Positions 9,214 to 20,283 of a stretch of 64,000 nucleotides of DNA are shown here, in pieces. The notes below the pieces were generated by a model that saw nothing but the letters and a program-made list of their open reading frames with translations, was not told the origin of the DNA and made no database searches. The position numbers were made by a program, and so were the translations under genes. Within the stretch, counting starts at the first letter, position 1; each line of letters starts with the position of its first letter. The stretch comes from Periplaneta americana. Taxonomy: Eukaryota; Arthropoda; Insecta; Blattodea; Blattidae. Location: the NCBI RefSeq assembly GCF_040183065.1, contig NC_091127.1:102532834-102596833 (forward strand), in the 5' to 3' direction.

Positions 9214-10060
9214 AATGAATTAAGGTATTGTATTATCTTCCATTTCCCTGACTTCATAATTCAATCATTTGTAAGTAGGCCTAACTTATCCCTGTCTTTT
9301 TTTTTTTTAAATATATTGACGTTGAAGTGTTATGATTTTTACTGAAGCAAACAGCAGTCACAATACATGATTAGTACAAATGTGCGATTTTTCTTGCACA
9401 ACTTACAGAGGTGAAATAAATATCTAATAGGCCTGCTGATTAACCTGTTACTTACAAATGGCTTTTAAGGAACCCGCAGGTTCATTGCCGCCCTCACATA
9501 AGCCCGCCACCATCGGTCCCTATCCTGTGCAAGATTAATCCAGTAGTGGGTAGTAATAGCAAATGCTATGATATTTTTGTGTGTGTAAACAGTTTTTAAA
9601 TTACGAGTTAGAATTAAATTAATTAGGAAGTTAGACTGAAATATATGTGATTAGAAATGGTTTTCGAATTTGACCATTTCCCAAAACATAAACAAATATC
9701 TCAGGAATCTCAGGGACAATATTTTTTAGAATTTGCCGATCATAGGCACATGCGCATCTGCTCTCCCCGATCTCCATTTCATTTTTAGTAATGTCTGAAT
9801 CTCGCTCCCCTGAGCTGTTTTCTGTCGTCACTCAAGACATGTCAATTTAATGAAAACATAAAGTAAAATTTTCGGTACACCATGCAGTGATAATTGTACT
9901 TTATCATAACGAATATTTGTAGTAATTATTATTCATTTATTTATTACTCGTAATGTCGTAATAATATCTGATTTGGCTTGGAGGATGAGGGGAGTACGTT
10001 ACACTAAACTCGGAATGCTTAACATTAAAATCGCATTGCTGCGTATGTTGTATCCTAAAT
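9138..10060. other. Non-coding stretch with a LINE tail fragment
   Basis: It holds an (ATT)n microsatellite at about 9177-9211 and the short LINE fragment at 9446-9540 described separately. One TAGGCCTA octamer is at 9276-9283. Nothing else was recognised. Confidence 0.45.
9446..9540 (-). mobile_element. RTE-like LINE 3' end fragment
   Basis: The block with TTACTTACAAATGGCTTTTA and TCATTGCCGCC, then CGGTCCCTATCCTGTGCAAG, is the same 3' terminus seen at 44152-44270 and 17590-17700. The minus strand is the coding direction. It is heavily truncated. Confidence 0.7.
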
Positions 10061-10073
10061 AATGCAAATCGTA

Positions 10074-10349
10074 AAGGTAAAGATATCCCCGTAACATGCC
10101 ATGAAGGCACTTGGGGGGCATGGAGGTAGAGCCCCATGCTTTCCATGACCTCGGCACTAGAATGAGGTGGTGTGGTCGGCACCACGCTCTGACCGCCTTT
10201 TACCCCCGGGAAAGACCCGGTACTCAATTTTATAGGAGGCTGTTCTGAAAGTTTGGCTACGAGAAAAAATTCTGTCACCACCTGGGATCGAACCCCGGAC
10301 CTTTCAGTCCGTAGCCAGCTGCTATACCAACTGAGCTACCCGGCCGCCC
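10074..10349 (-). mobile_element. tRNA-derived SINE, type 4
   Basis: The minus strand begins with a tRNA-like head (A box GGTAGCTCAGTTGG, B box GGTTCGATCCC) and runs through a GC-richer body to a tail containing GGATATCTTTACCTTT. A 13-bp duplication aatgcaaatcgta flanks it at 10061-10073 and 10350-10362. Intact duplication suggests an insertion that is not very old. Confidence 0.9.
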
Positions 10350-10525
10350 AATGCAAATCGTATATGTGTCAAATCGTATATGTGTCAATATTCAGCAGTA
10401 ATAATTAACCATTGTCGTGGAATATTTCGCCACTATAAATGATGATGGTAAATCATACTCATTTCCTCGAATAACGCTACTGATTGCCTTAAGGCAAGAC
10501 AAGCTAAGAACTATATTAATTTGAT

Positions 10526-10544
10526 TTTGATGATGATGATGATG

Positions 10545-10577
<33 letters not shown>

Positions 10578-10605
10578 GTAATAATAATAATAATAATAAT
10601 AATAG
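10526..10605. repeat. (GAT)n(AAT)n microsatellite
   Basis: A short run of GAT units is followed by about 22 AAT units with a few G substitutions. Confidence 0.9.
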
Positions 10606-11240
10606 TCTGAAAGTAGCAGAAACCGGTAGTTCACTTTCAGCAATTATAACAAATTAGAGGGAACGAAATCTGAAGAAAAATCATGGAACTGAAAACAATC
10701 AACTTGCCAAAGTAAATGAACCATATGAACAATGTAGTTTGGAAGCAAAATTTTAATTCAACAAATTCAGACTTTCGGGAAACAAAATTGTAAATTCCAT
10801 TAAATGACGCTGAAAATCTCCATATTGATATTTAACAAGTCATCGATAAATCTCAAATAAGACTGTAATATGCTTGGCATATTTATAATTTTCGTACTCG
10901 ATCAATAATGCACAATTAATCAAACTATTTTCACGATACACAAAGCTTAGTAATGGAAATATTCATCATTTCTTAGCACAGCGAGGCGAACCTAGCGGCA
11001 GAAATTGTCATGAGTCTCAGAGACCTACTCTCGATCGTGCTATGCGCCAGCTTGTATAATCTCGTAAACAACGGTACGTACATCATCCCTAGTTCACCGC
11101 GTGGTTGCCTAGACGAAAGTTACGTGTGCAGCATTCTGTTATTAAAGTTCAATATTTTAGTTCTATATAGTGTGTTGCGATCATAATTTTAGTGAATAAT
11201 AGTATTAACCAATTATTGTGTTCGAACTCTTAGATTAATA
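10606..11240. other. AT-rich non-coding stretch
   Basis: No gene recognised. The segment 11037-11090 is an inverted copy of 6455-6500. Confidence 0.4.
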
Positions 11241-11447
11241 CTATAGAGCAGTGTTCTGCAACCGGTGTGCCTTCACAAGGTGAAAGGTGTGACGCGAACT
11301 TTTACCTATTATTGTCAGAAATTGATAAATTCAATTTAAATTAAATTAAAATTCAATTGTCTTCATAAATATATTTTTGCATATAGGCCATTCGGTATCT
11401 CGTAAAACCTATATGCGCGTGAACCTACATACATATCCGCCGAGTTA

Positions 11448-13181
11448 GTGACATGTGCAGTGACATCGAAGACTATGAAGGAGAAAATAAAGAGCAGTCA
11501 GAAGCTGTCACTTCAGATCGACGAGTACACCGATATTGGCGGTCACGCACACTTTCTTTCCCACATTCGGTACATTGATGAGGATGTAATTTTAACTAAT
11601 TTATGTTTTGCAAAGAACTTCCCGAACGAGCTACAGATGAAGAAATATTTCGTACAACTAATGAATATGTGGTCCGTAATGAATTAACATGGGAGGATTG
11701 CGTTAGTGTTTGTACAGATGGAGCCGCTTCTATGACAGGCCGAGTGAAAGGATTCGTGGCTGAAGCACGTGAAATAAATCCTAACATACGGAGCGACCTT
11801 TGTCTCATTGACTGCGAAGCCATTGTTGCTAAGTCTTTGCCATCTCCTCTGAAAATTTGATGGACGAAGTAGTAAAAGTTGTGAACTTCATCAAATCGCG
11901 GCCCCTAAGTACGAGGCTTTCTTCCGTTTTGTGTCAGGAAATGGATCAGAGCACACTACACTCCTGCTACATTTTCATGTTGAAGGTACACCGATAAGCT
12001 ATCACAATTTGACTATAATTATGTGTGTGTATTCCGCCTTTGCTTATCATACAATTAAATGAATAAATTAATCAGTCATATTTTTCATTATTTTTCATTA
12101 ATGTTTTCGATACGTAAATTGTACCATACCGAAAACGTTAATGAAAAATAATGAAAAATATGACTAATTAATTTATTCATTTAATTGTATGATAAGCAAA
12201 GGCGGAATACACACACATAATTACCTCCTGCTACATACATAAGTGCGATGGTTATCACGAGATAAAGTGTTAGAGCGAATGTTTGAACTTTAAGAGGAGG
12301 TACGGTACTTGAATTGTTTACTATTGAGGGCATGAGTACGCAGATTTATTTGCAGATGGGTATCTAAGTTGGCATATCTTTTCGATATTCTCGTACATTT
12401 GAATAAGCTTAACAGAGAAATTCAAGGTAGGATGAAATATTGTGACTAGTATGGACGAGATTCAAGGATTTGCGAATAAACTGAATTTGTGGATACAGAT
12501 TATTTAAAATCGGTGGTTTGAGATGTTCCCAACTGTATGGCTCCTTGCTGACGGTAATAAAGTGTTGATGGACATAATTAAAGAACACTTAGTAATCTTG
12601 CAGCAGAAGTTAAAGAATTATTTAGGAGAAAGTGTTTAAGATTTCGACTGGGTTCGTGATCCATTCATTGTGGATTCAAACCATCTTCCAAATAATATAC
12701 TCGTACAAGAGGAACTGGCAGATTTAAAAGCAGACAGAACATTCACATTAAAACTTCCCGAAGTGCCTCTGGAAACATTTTGGTTGTCAATAAGGAGTGA
12801 ATACTCGGTTATCTCCGACATGGCAGTTAATATGTTATTGCCATTTAATAATAAGAAGAAAGAAATGCGCACGAGTGTGCATTGTTAGAGTTACTAATAA
12901 ATATCGCTTTTTCCTGTCTGTTATTGATTTCTCTGCCCTCTTACAAGTTAGTATGTGATATTGCCGACATAGTTCACCACATAATATGCACACGCAATCT
13001 CTGTCAGCAGTATTTTCAACTACATATGTGTAAACTGGGCTTCTCGACGTTAACTGAAATTAAAACATCAAAGAGGGAGAGACTCAAATCCATCGATGAA
13101 GAAATTAGGCTTGCACTGTCAACGATTCTACCGCGGATCAACCACCTGTGTGCAGCTAAGCAGGCCCAAGTATCACATTGA
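11448..13181 (+). pseudogene. hAT C transposase, copy 1 (broken)
   Basis: In order along the plus strand: ISAEV-like region lost, KSSQKLSLQIDEYTDIGGHA (D of the catalytic block), CVSVCTDGAASMTGRVKGFV (second conserved block), then after the palindromic insertion SFEMFP-like and WVRDPFIVD-like sections, and the C-terminal dimerisation region with LGFSTLTEIKTSKRERLKSI and LSTILPRINHLCA ending at 13181. The family is the hAT group that includes vertebrate ZBED5, SCAND3 and FAM200. Multiple stops and frame changes break it, and it is not translatable as a whole. Confidence 0.8.
11973..12224. mobile_element. Foldback element inserted in hAT C copy 1
   Basis: Two arms of about 85-95 bp (near 12014-12108 and 12134-12224) are almost perfect inverted copies, separated by about 30 bp. 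A 12-bp duplication ctcctgctacat lies at 11961-11972 and 12225-12236. The other hAT C copy (around 22526-22540) has no such insert, giving an empty site. No coding capacity. Confidence 0.85.
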
Positions 13182-13533
13182 AGATATGAGTAAAGTTATT
13201 TACTTTAATATTAGTAATAGAAATATGTATTTTCTACAGTGAAGTTCATAAATTGCTAATAAATGAAGAGTCCACTGCAAGAATGATGGATGTCATTTGG
13301 AATACATTTTGCAGGAGAAGCAATTGAAAGTTTGAAATGCTTAGCGCTCAAAGCTTAACTGTGATTTTCCGATCATTACTGGACAATGACTATCAGTGTT
13401 AATGCCATATAACTCTGTATGTACATTCTATATGTCTTAAGCTATGCATTGACAGTCTTGGTTCATTTTCAACAAGAAAGTGCATCCATAATTCTTGCAG
13501 TGGACTCTTCAAATGCAAGAGTCTATTTGTTTT

Positions 13534-13537
<4 letters not shown>

Positions 13538-13597
<60 letters not shown>
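13538..13597. repeat. (AAT)n microsatellite
   Basis: About 20 uninterrupted AAT units near the right end of hAT C copy 1. Copy 2 has a shorter run at the corresponding place (23404-23448), so the tract has expanded or contracted since the copies diverged. Confidence 0.95.
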
Positions 13598-13599
<2 letters not shown>

Positions 13600-14105
13600 T
13601 TGATTACATTAAGTAATCATATTAAGAGTCACATTTTATGTTTTTTGAGGGGCTTAACATTTTGGTGTGCCGTGTTGAGTCTAGGCCTGTCTAGGGTTTG
13701 CCGTGAATAGAAAAAGGTTGCTGAACACTGCTATAGAGTATTCCACCTTAAGAAAAGAGCATTGGTCTTACATGTCTTGACTAGTACAGTGCTGCCGCAA
13801 GATACCTCCGTTAGTAGAACGAGTGAGGTGTAGTATCTCTACTTCACTCGTTCCTAATACGTACAGCGTTCTAAGCAAGTTTATCGCACAACATAGGACG
13901 TTGAGTCCGTTGAAATGATAAAAAAAAACTTATTAATGCCACAATGATGCCTGAAAAAACATACATTATATTTTATATACATTATAACTAGACTTCGGAT
14001 ATTTAGGCCATTAACCAACTTCCAGACACCTCAACTAGGCTCCATAATGATCGAAAGTACGCATTAAAATACAGTTTTATGGACCTAAAAAGTTACTGCA
14101 GTTAC

Positions 14106-14119
14106 AAATAATAATAATG

Positions 14120-14169
<50 letters not shown>

Positions 14170-14735
14170 TCATTCATAATGTTCTGCCCAAGGGTAAGTA
14201 TTTCACTGCAAACCCAGCATTCTCCAGTCTTTCCTATTTTCTGCCTTCCTCTTTGTCTATATGATCTAAATATCTTAATGTCGTCTATCATCTGATATCT
14301 TCTTCTGCCCGAACTCTTGTCCCGTTCTCCCGTTCACCATTCCTTTCAGTGCATCCTTCAGAAGGAACTTTCTTCTCAACCAGTGACCCAGCTAATTCCT
14401 TTTCCTCTTTCTGACCAGTTTCAGCGTCATTCTTTCTTCATACACTTTTTCCAACACAGCTTCCTTTCTTAATCTGTCTGTCCATTTCACACGCTCCATA
14501 CTTCTCCATATCCACATTTCAAATGCTTCTATTCGCTTCTCTTCACTTCGTCAAAATGTCCATGTTTCTGCCTCATACAATGCTACACTTCACACAAAGC
14601 ACTTCACTAGTCTCTTCCTTAGTTCTTTCCCCAGAGGTATTTTTTCTATTAAAAGCTTCCTTTGCCATTGCTATTCTCCTTTTGACATCTTGACAGCAGC
14701 TCATGTTACTGCTTATAGTACATCCCAAGTATTTG
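14106..14735 (-). mobile_element. LINE fragment (RTE-like) C-terminal reverse transcriptase and tail
   Basis: The minus strand reads, with stops, NMSCCQDVKRRIAMAKEAF then RNMDILTK and finally GKTGECWVCSEILTLGQNIM followed by a stop. This order (KTRIAMAK.AF, cysteine-rich end) is typical of the C-terminal part of RTE/BovB-like LINEs. An (ATT)n run at 14106-14169 sits at its 3' end and probably grew from the LINE tail. A related + strand 3' end lies at 38100-38205. Confidence 0.75.
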
Positions 14736-14736
14736 A

Positions 14737-14742
14737 ATAATA

Positions 14743-14787
<45 letters not shown>
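14737..14787. repeat. (AAT)n microsatellite
   Basis: About 15 AAT units, followed by several ATT units that form a short palindrome with them. Confidence 0.93.
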
Positions 14788-14800
<13 letters not shown>

Positions 14801-14819
14801 TAATACTGTTATTTTATTG

Positions 14820-15337
14820 GGTTAAGAAGTGCTTATAATACAGAGTTAAGATTATGTGCAGCACATGTTTAACATTATTAAATGTTAAGAAGCGCTTATA
14901 ATAAAAAATTTAAGATTATTTGCAGCACACATTTTCCGTTATTAAATGTTACGGAGCGCTTATAATACAAAATTAAGATTATGTGCAGCACAGTTTTTCC
15001 GTTATTAAAAATGTTAAGAAGCGATTATAATACAAATTTAAGATTATTTGCAGCACACATTTTTCGTTATTAAATGTTACGGAGCGCTCATAATACAAAA
15101 TTAAGATTATGTGCAGCACAGTTTTTCTGTTATTCAAAATGTTAAGAAGCGATTATAATACAAATTTAAGATTATTTGCAGCACACATTTTTCGTTATTA
15201 AATGTTACGGGGCGCTTATAATAAATACAAAATTAAGATTATGTGCAGCACATGTTTTCCGTTATTAAAAAAGTTAAGAAGTGCTTATAATTAAAATTTA
15301 TGATTACGTACAGCACACTTTTTCCATTATTAACTTC
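14820..15337. repeat. Minisatellite, eight units of about 63-68 bp
   Basis: Eight units start with GTTAAGAAG or GTTACGG and share AAGATTATGTGCAGCACA (or TTTG variant) in the middle. The two starts alternate from unit 2 to unit 8, forming a higher-order unit of about 127 bp; units 3-4 and 5-6 are almost identical. The shared core equals the antisense of the CAAHNLK codons in the hAT remnant at 16275-16310. Confidence 0.92.
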
Positions 15338-15885
15338 ACACTATAATCAAACAAGAACCTAAGATACATACCTAATGCCTTTGTTGTTTTGCTGACAGTT
15401 AAATTTTGTGTACTTCTTAAAATAAGCGTGTTTTAACAGTGTGAAATCTTAGCCTCAACTGTACCACCCCTACTTGTCTGTTATGTTTTTCAGCGGAGAT
15501 CTTTGACAAGAGAGCGAAAGACTATTCCATCAATTTAGCTGTTTCCCCGTTATTCGTAAATTAAATATATGGTAATTTTAGGGATGTAATGCAATTTTAG
15601 CATACGAAATCGATCTAGTTCTCAATGAAATTATGTTCTATGAATTAAATAAAACTAATTAATTCCCAGTTCTCAAGAAAAATGCTTATAAATAGTTGCT
15701 GGAACAACCTCCATATATGTTCAATGCTATTTTCGTAAAGTGGAATCCTCTATAGTGGTACATATAATTTACAAATAACTTGTAAATACGATACGAACAA
15801 TAACAACTTTAGTAGAGTAAAAAATATCTCCTGTCGTTTCAAAATTGAAGGGAAAGAAGTTGGCGAGTCAGACAAGGAAGGTAAT
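15338..15885. other. AT-rich non-coding stretch
   Basis: No gene or repeat structure recognised. Confidence 0.4.
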
Positions 15886-16117
15886 ATCTGCAGTGCTTGG
15901 GAAAAGTGACACAAGTCAGTTTCCACAAACCTTTTTTGATAATTTATTGACAACTTACGGAACATCTGCTAGCTTGGAAAAAAATACGTAAGTATTCCTC
16001 CCATTACAATAATTCATACAGAAAAAAATCAAATCGACATAAACCAGTGTAAGTTGTCAATAAATTATCAAAAAAGGTTTGTGGAAACTGACTTATGTCA
16101 GAGCACTGCAGATATAT
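15886..16117. repeat. Inverted repeat with about 70-bp arms
   Basis: The arm at about 15886-15958 (with GTCAGTTTCCACAAACC) returns in inverse orientation at about 16046-16117. An 88-bp spacer lies between. Small differences near CAGTGCT suggest some age. It may be a foldback MITE, but no target duplication was seen. Confidence 0.75.
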
Positions 16118-16259
16118 AATGTGTTAAAGTTCATGGAAAAGAAGCTTGTGAGGGAGTAACGAATCCAGTCGAACAAGTTCAGAACAAGAGAATTGATAAA
16201 GATTCATGGGAAGACAAACCACATTTTTCGAGGTTTTTTTTTTTTTTTTTTTTTTTTTG

Positions 16260-17062
16260 TGGCTTCAGCTATAACAGACTTAAGATTATGTGCAGCACAC
16301 GTTACAGCCAAGTCCCTATGCAAATATTCACTATTAAAAATATCCTGTGAACGTTGAATTAACAAAGCTTCAGTTGCATTTAGCGCACCAACGAATTCCT
16401 TAACTACATTGTAAATTATCTGAATAGAAGAGAGCAGTTTCAATCCACGTACCCCAACGGTTAAGCATTGGCTCTGAGGGTAATGGGAGGTCTGGAAATT
16501 TTTCTTTGTAAGCAGTAACTCTAAATGGGGCTTTAACAAATATCTTCTTGGTGCTGGACATCAAAGTGTTCACGTCAGGAAAACTCTCCCTTATGACTTC
16601 CGCTACTCTATGAAGTCCATGCACAATAACGTAACATGAATGAGTTGGGGACAAAATACTTTCAATGCTGAAGCAGCTTTCAGCATGTTGCAGCATCTGA
16701 AAGCAGAACCCAAAATGTATGTTCCCTGTCTCCTTCCTTCTGGTTTTTTCTAAAACCCTACAAGTAATCAAATACGGTTTTTCTTGCTCATCTTCACATA
16801 GTTTGTCAACAATAAAATTTGCCATATGACGGCAACAGACGTCTGTAGTTTCATCTACTACCCCATATACGAGAGAGTCCTTTTAAATGATCTCGAATTT
16901 CTTTAATTGTTGAGCAGTAACAGCTGTCTAGATAATTTTTTCTCTCAGTAGATTCGTCAGGAATGGCGCGATTACAGTATTTTTCCAAGAAACTACGGAA
17001 CTTACGGTTACTGAGCGAATTCAGCGGTATGTTTGCGCCTATAAGAGCTCCACATACAGGGT
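16260..17062 (-). pseudogene. DUF659/CGGBP1-type hAT transposase fragment
   Basis: On the minus strand, order from the N-terminal side: NSLSNRKFRSFLEKYCN, ERKNYLDSCYCSTIKEIRDH, then GVVDETTDVCCRHMANFIVD (acidic catalytic block), YVIVHGLHRVAEVIRESFPD, FRVTAYKEKFPDLPLPSEPM, LNRWGTWIE and VTCAAHNLKSVIAEA. This series matches insect proteins with DUF659 that combine hAT features with a CGGBP1-like zinc finger. At least two frame changes and a poly-T tract (about 16229-16258) break it. The N-terminal zinc finger is not visible, being replaced at 17055 by an unrelated terminal repeat (TACAGGGTGATTC). Confidence 0.75.
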
Positions 17063-17109
17063 GATTCACGAGGATTTACCGTCCTTTACGGAGCTTATTT
17101 CCGAAGACA

Positions 17110-17370
17110 TTGGTGGGCCCACCTATCAGCGTTGGCTGATCAAGAAGGGCTTGGAGCTCCAGGCCCCTGGGGTTTATCATGCTACTCGTCAATGAAACGG
17201 GACCTGACTCTATCAGGGGTTGAGGCAGGATGGCCTACCTGTCAGCTTCAGATTCATGAATGCCATCCAGGTCAGCAGTCGAACTTATACAATTATCGCA
17301 TATGTAGGGCGCACAAAGGGCCAAACCGTGCCTGAATATATGGACCCATCCCTGGTCCAGCCCCCGTAAA
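17110..17370 (+). repeat. Dispersed repeat fragment
   Basis: It resembles 5690-5960 (CAGGCCCCTG, CTGTCAGCTTCAGATTCA, CCAGGTCAGCAGTCG). No tRNA head or tail was identified, so the class is open. Confidence 0.45.
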
Positions 17371-17389
17371 GCCATCCAGCCAGCCAACG

Positions 17390-17540
17390 ACTAGCATGTG
17401 TAACTGTTAAACGAGCGGGCCTGGGTTAAAATCTTGGTTGGGACAGTTTACCAGGTTCGTTTTTTTCCCCCGATTTTTCCCTCAATTGAAACAGAATTTC
17501 TGAGTAAATTTCGTCGCTGGACTTCGGACTCATTTCATTG
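17390..17540 (+). mobile_element. Degraded tRNA-derived SINE, type 2-like
   Basis: The order AACTGTTAAACGAGCGGGC, CCTGGGTTAAAATC (decayed B box) and TTTTTCCCCCGATTTTTCCC followed by GGACTTCGGACTCATTTCA follows the type 2 SINE at 40306 and 56342. It is old and its ends are not clear. Confidence 0.55.
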
Positions 17541-17589
17541 TTTATTATCATCATTATTACCATAACCCGGTTAAGTTCACGGTGCAGCG

Positions 17590-17850
17590 TGCTGTATACC
17601 TACTTACATATGACTTTTGGAGAACCCGGAGGTTCATTGCCGCCCTCACAAAAGCCCGCCATCGGTCTCTATCCTGAGCAAGATTAATCCTTTCCCTACC
17701 ATCTTATCCCACCTCCCTCAAATCCATTTTAATAGACTATTATCCTTCCATCTACGTCTCGGCCTCCCCAAAAGTCTTTATCTCTCTGGCCTTTCAACTA
17801 ACACTCTTTATGCATTTCTGGATTCGCCCATAAGTGCTACCCCAGATCAT
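17590..17850 (-). mobile_element. RTE-like LINE 3' end fragment
   Basis: It shares TTCATTGCCGCCCTCAC, CCTATCCTGAGCAAGATTAA and CATCTACGTCTCGGCCTCCC with the fragment at 44152-44640. Coding direction is minus; only the end of the last domain and the 3' terminus remain. Confidence 0.75.
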
Positions 17851-18153
17851 ATATGTAACAGATATGTCGGGGTTATAGGCTTTGAGGTTAACAACTTTTG
17901 TCGGGTTTACTACGCTGCCATCTAGTTGTTACATAAGGCGTCACGTCATAATACCCATTTGAATTGCATTAGCGACTGTGCTGCCATCTCGTGTTCGTTT
18001 ACGGCGGACGGGTGGCGATCCTAGTGGTTTTTCTCTTCAAAGTGCTGCCGATTTTAACGTAGCGAAGAGTTATCTGTTATATATATGATCTAGGGTGCTA
18101 CTTTATCAGTACCATTCGTAATAAGCTGGTTTTTTTACAATAATGGATTGTTA

Positions 18154-18384
18154 AGACTGGTCCACAATAAATCGGAAACGGAAACGACAACGAGAACGAG
18201 AATGGAAGTATTGTTAAAATAAATATATTTAAATGTTAGCTTTCACAATTAATTTTCACTTTCCCGTTCCCGGGCTCCGGTAAGCTTCTCGTTAATTGTG
18301 AATGCTCACATTTAAATACATTTATTTTTATAATATTTGCGTTCTCGTTCTTGTTTTCGTTCCTGGTTTATTGTGGACCAGCCT
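18154..18384. mobile_element. Harbinger-type MITE, copy 1
   Basis: Ends AGACTGGTCCACAATAAA and the inverse of AGGCTGGTCCACAATAAA enclose 231 bp with long imperfect inverted arms. TTA flanks both ends (18151-18153 and 18385-18387), the 3-bp target duplication of PIF/Harbinger elements. Copy 2 is at 56423-56607. Confidence 0.88.
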
Positions 18385-18387
18385 TTA

Positions 18388-19040
18388 GTCTTTCGCCCAA
18401 TCCCCAAGCTGGAGGACCACCCCTTATCGGCTGCCCGTGACTGCTTATTCGATAATATATGTTCGCAACTATCCTCCATATCTGGAGGCGTCTCCTCTAT
18501 CTGTAACCTGAGGACGCGCCATGCCGTTAGGTCAGCACGGGCCGAGCTGAACCAGACCCGAACCCGACCCGAAACCCGAGATTAGCTTATAATTATCAAA
18601 CTCGAGCCCGACCTGAAACCCGAAGACTAGCAGATAAAGCGACGCCAGAGGCCACAGTGGTCAGGAACAGCTGCAAGAGAGATCACTCCAGTAGGAGCAT
18701 GAGAAATAGTAATCTCCCAATCTGCCAAATACAGACCGATTATTTAGTCCTGACAGCTCAGCGACGCGAAAGAGGGGAAGTAATAGGAGTAGTGGGGAGA
18801 GCACCGGAGTAGAGATAAGGGCGAGCGGTCGGTACAGGAATGCAGCACAGCTTAACTGTACTGGAAACACAACGCTATACCGCATGCGTGATATCCGATC
18901 GCTCTGACTCCAGGCAACAGACTAACTTGAACATTCTTTGGCGTAACTTAATGGACTCGTCTGACCCAGGCGCACATTGCCGGAGACTGTGAGGACTAAA
19001 TAATCGTACTGTAAAACAAATAAGCAGTGCTCTGTGTCTA
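18388..19040. other. GC-richer non-coding stretch
   Basis: The segment 18520-18630 contains many ACCCGA/GACCCG motifs, as does 27540-27625 in the opposite sense. The two may be decayed ends of one element, but no duplication supports this. No gene recognised. Confidence 0.35.
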
Positions 19041-20283
19041 GGTGCAATGCACACAGAGAAGATGTGGCTCGGACATCGGGCAGAGGCACAATGGCTTTTC
19101 GAGTGTCTCCCATGTAAACAAACGTATCAACACACACACAGAGGACGAGGAGGGGCACGCCACTCCGAAGACAGCGCTGCGTCTTTTTCCAGTCAGGAGC
19201 GACATTTCAAAGCGACACGTGGCGTCTGAATTCATAGCAAAATGTGCGACGATTTTGAATTTGATATTCAATTTTATGAAGAGATTGAAAAGTATCCATC
19301 ATTAGACTTAAATCGCTCAGATTATTGTAATAGAAGTGTACAGGACAAATCATGGCAAACGATCGCAAGAAAATTAAACAAAACAGGTAAGTTTATTAAC
19401 TATTATTAGTTTTTATTACACACAAAGCATGAATTAGTGTTTTTCAGCAGAAATATCACAAAATGCAAGTGTTTAATCCACGCAATATCTATCTTGCAAT
19501 GGGATGGGAGTGCGCTCTTTTAAGTATTTGCAAAGATATTCCCTGATAGTCTTCTTGGTTGTGGTAAGTTCATGGATTTCCTATTATAACATTGTCATTA
19601 CGGGGTCTTAAAAATGTTCCATCACACTTCCTTATGACATATTGCAAGACGTACATAGCTTGGATGATCACATCAACTTTAGAAGGGTGACAAGAAATAG
19701 GTAGTCAGTGCCCTGAATTTCGATGTCAACATACCGAATGCATATTCTATGGATTTTCGTCCTCTAGACAACCTAGTATTAAATATTCTCCGTTCGTCCG
19801 TCAATTGTTTCCAAGAAAAAGGTTTCATTACAAAATAATAAGGAATATTTTGTGTTTCTCCGGGTAATGGAGTTGATTCAGGTAAATGGAGACGTTCTCG
19901 TTGCATAGCTTGTCCAAACTCACTACACTGAAATGCCCGTCCATCACTGTTTCGTCCGTATTCACCAATATCCACCGTCACAAATAGGCAATCCGCATCT
20001 GCTACTGCTAACAATACTATAGAAAAGAATCCTTTATAGTTCACAGAGGCAGAACCTGAATTTGGCGGCGCTTTCATTCGAATGTGCTTTCCATCTATAC
20101 TCCCAATACAATTGGGTAAATTCCACAGTGTGTAGAAACGTTGAGCTATGTCCACCCATGTCTCTGTAGAAGGTGTAGGCATGAACTCTGGCTGTAATTT
20201 GTCTCAAATAACCGCAGAGGTTTCATGCACAATGTTTCGTATAGTGGAGTGTCCTTTCAGAAAATAGAATGATAGTGCTTTAA

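Larger units (their letters stand above)
11249..13730 (+). mobile_element. hAT transposon C, copy 1 (Buster/Charlie-like)
   Basis: Ends CAGTGTTCTGCAACC and the inverse of CAGTGTTCAGCAACC bound a 2482-bp element. The 8-bp duplication ctatagag is perfect at 11241-11248 and 13731-13738, with a central TA. It carries a degraded ZBED5/SCAND3-like transposase, a palindromic insertion at 11973-12224 and a long AAT microsatellite at about 13538-13597. A second copy lies at 21775-23580. Confidence 0.93.
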
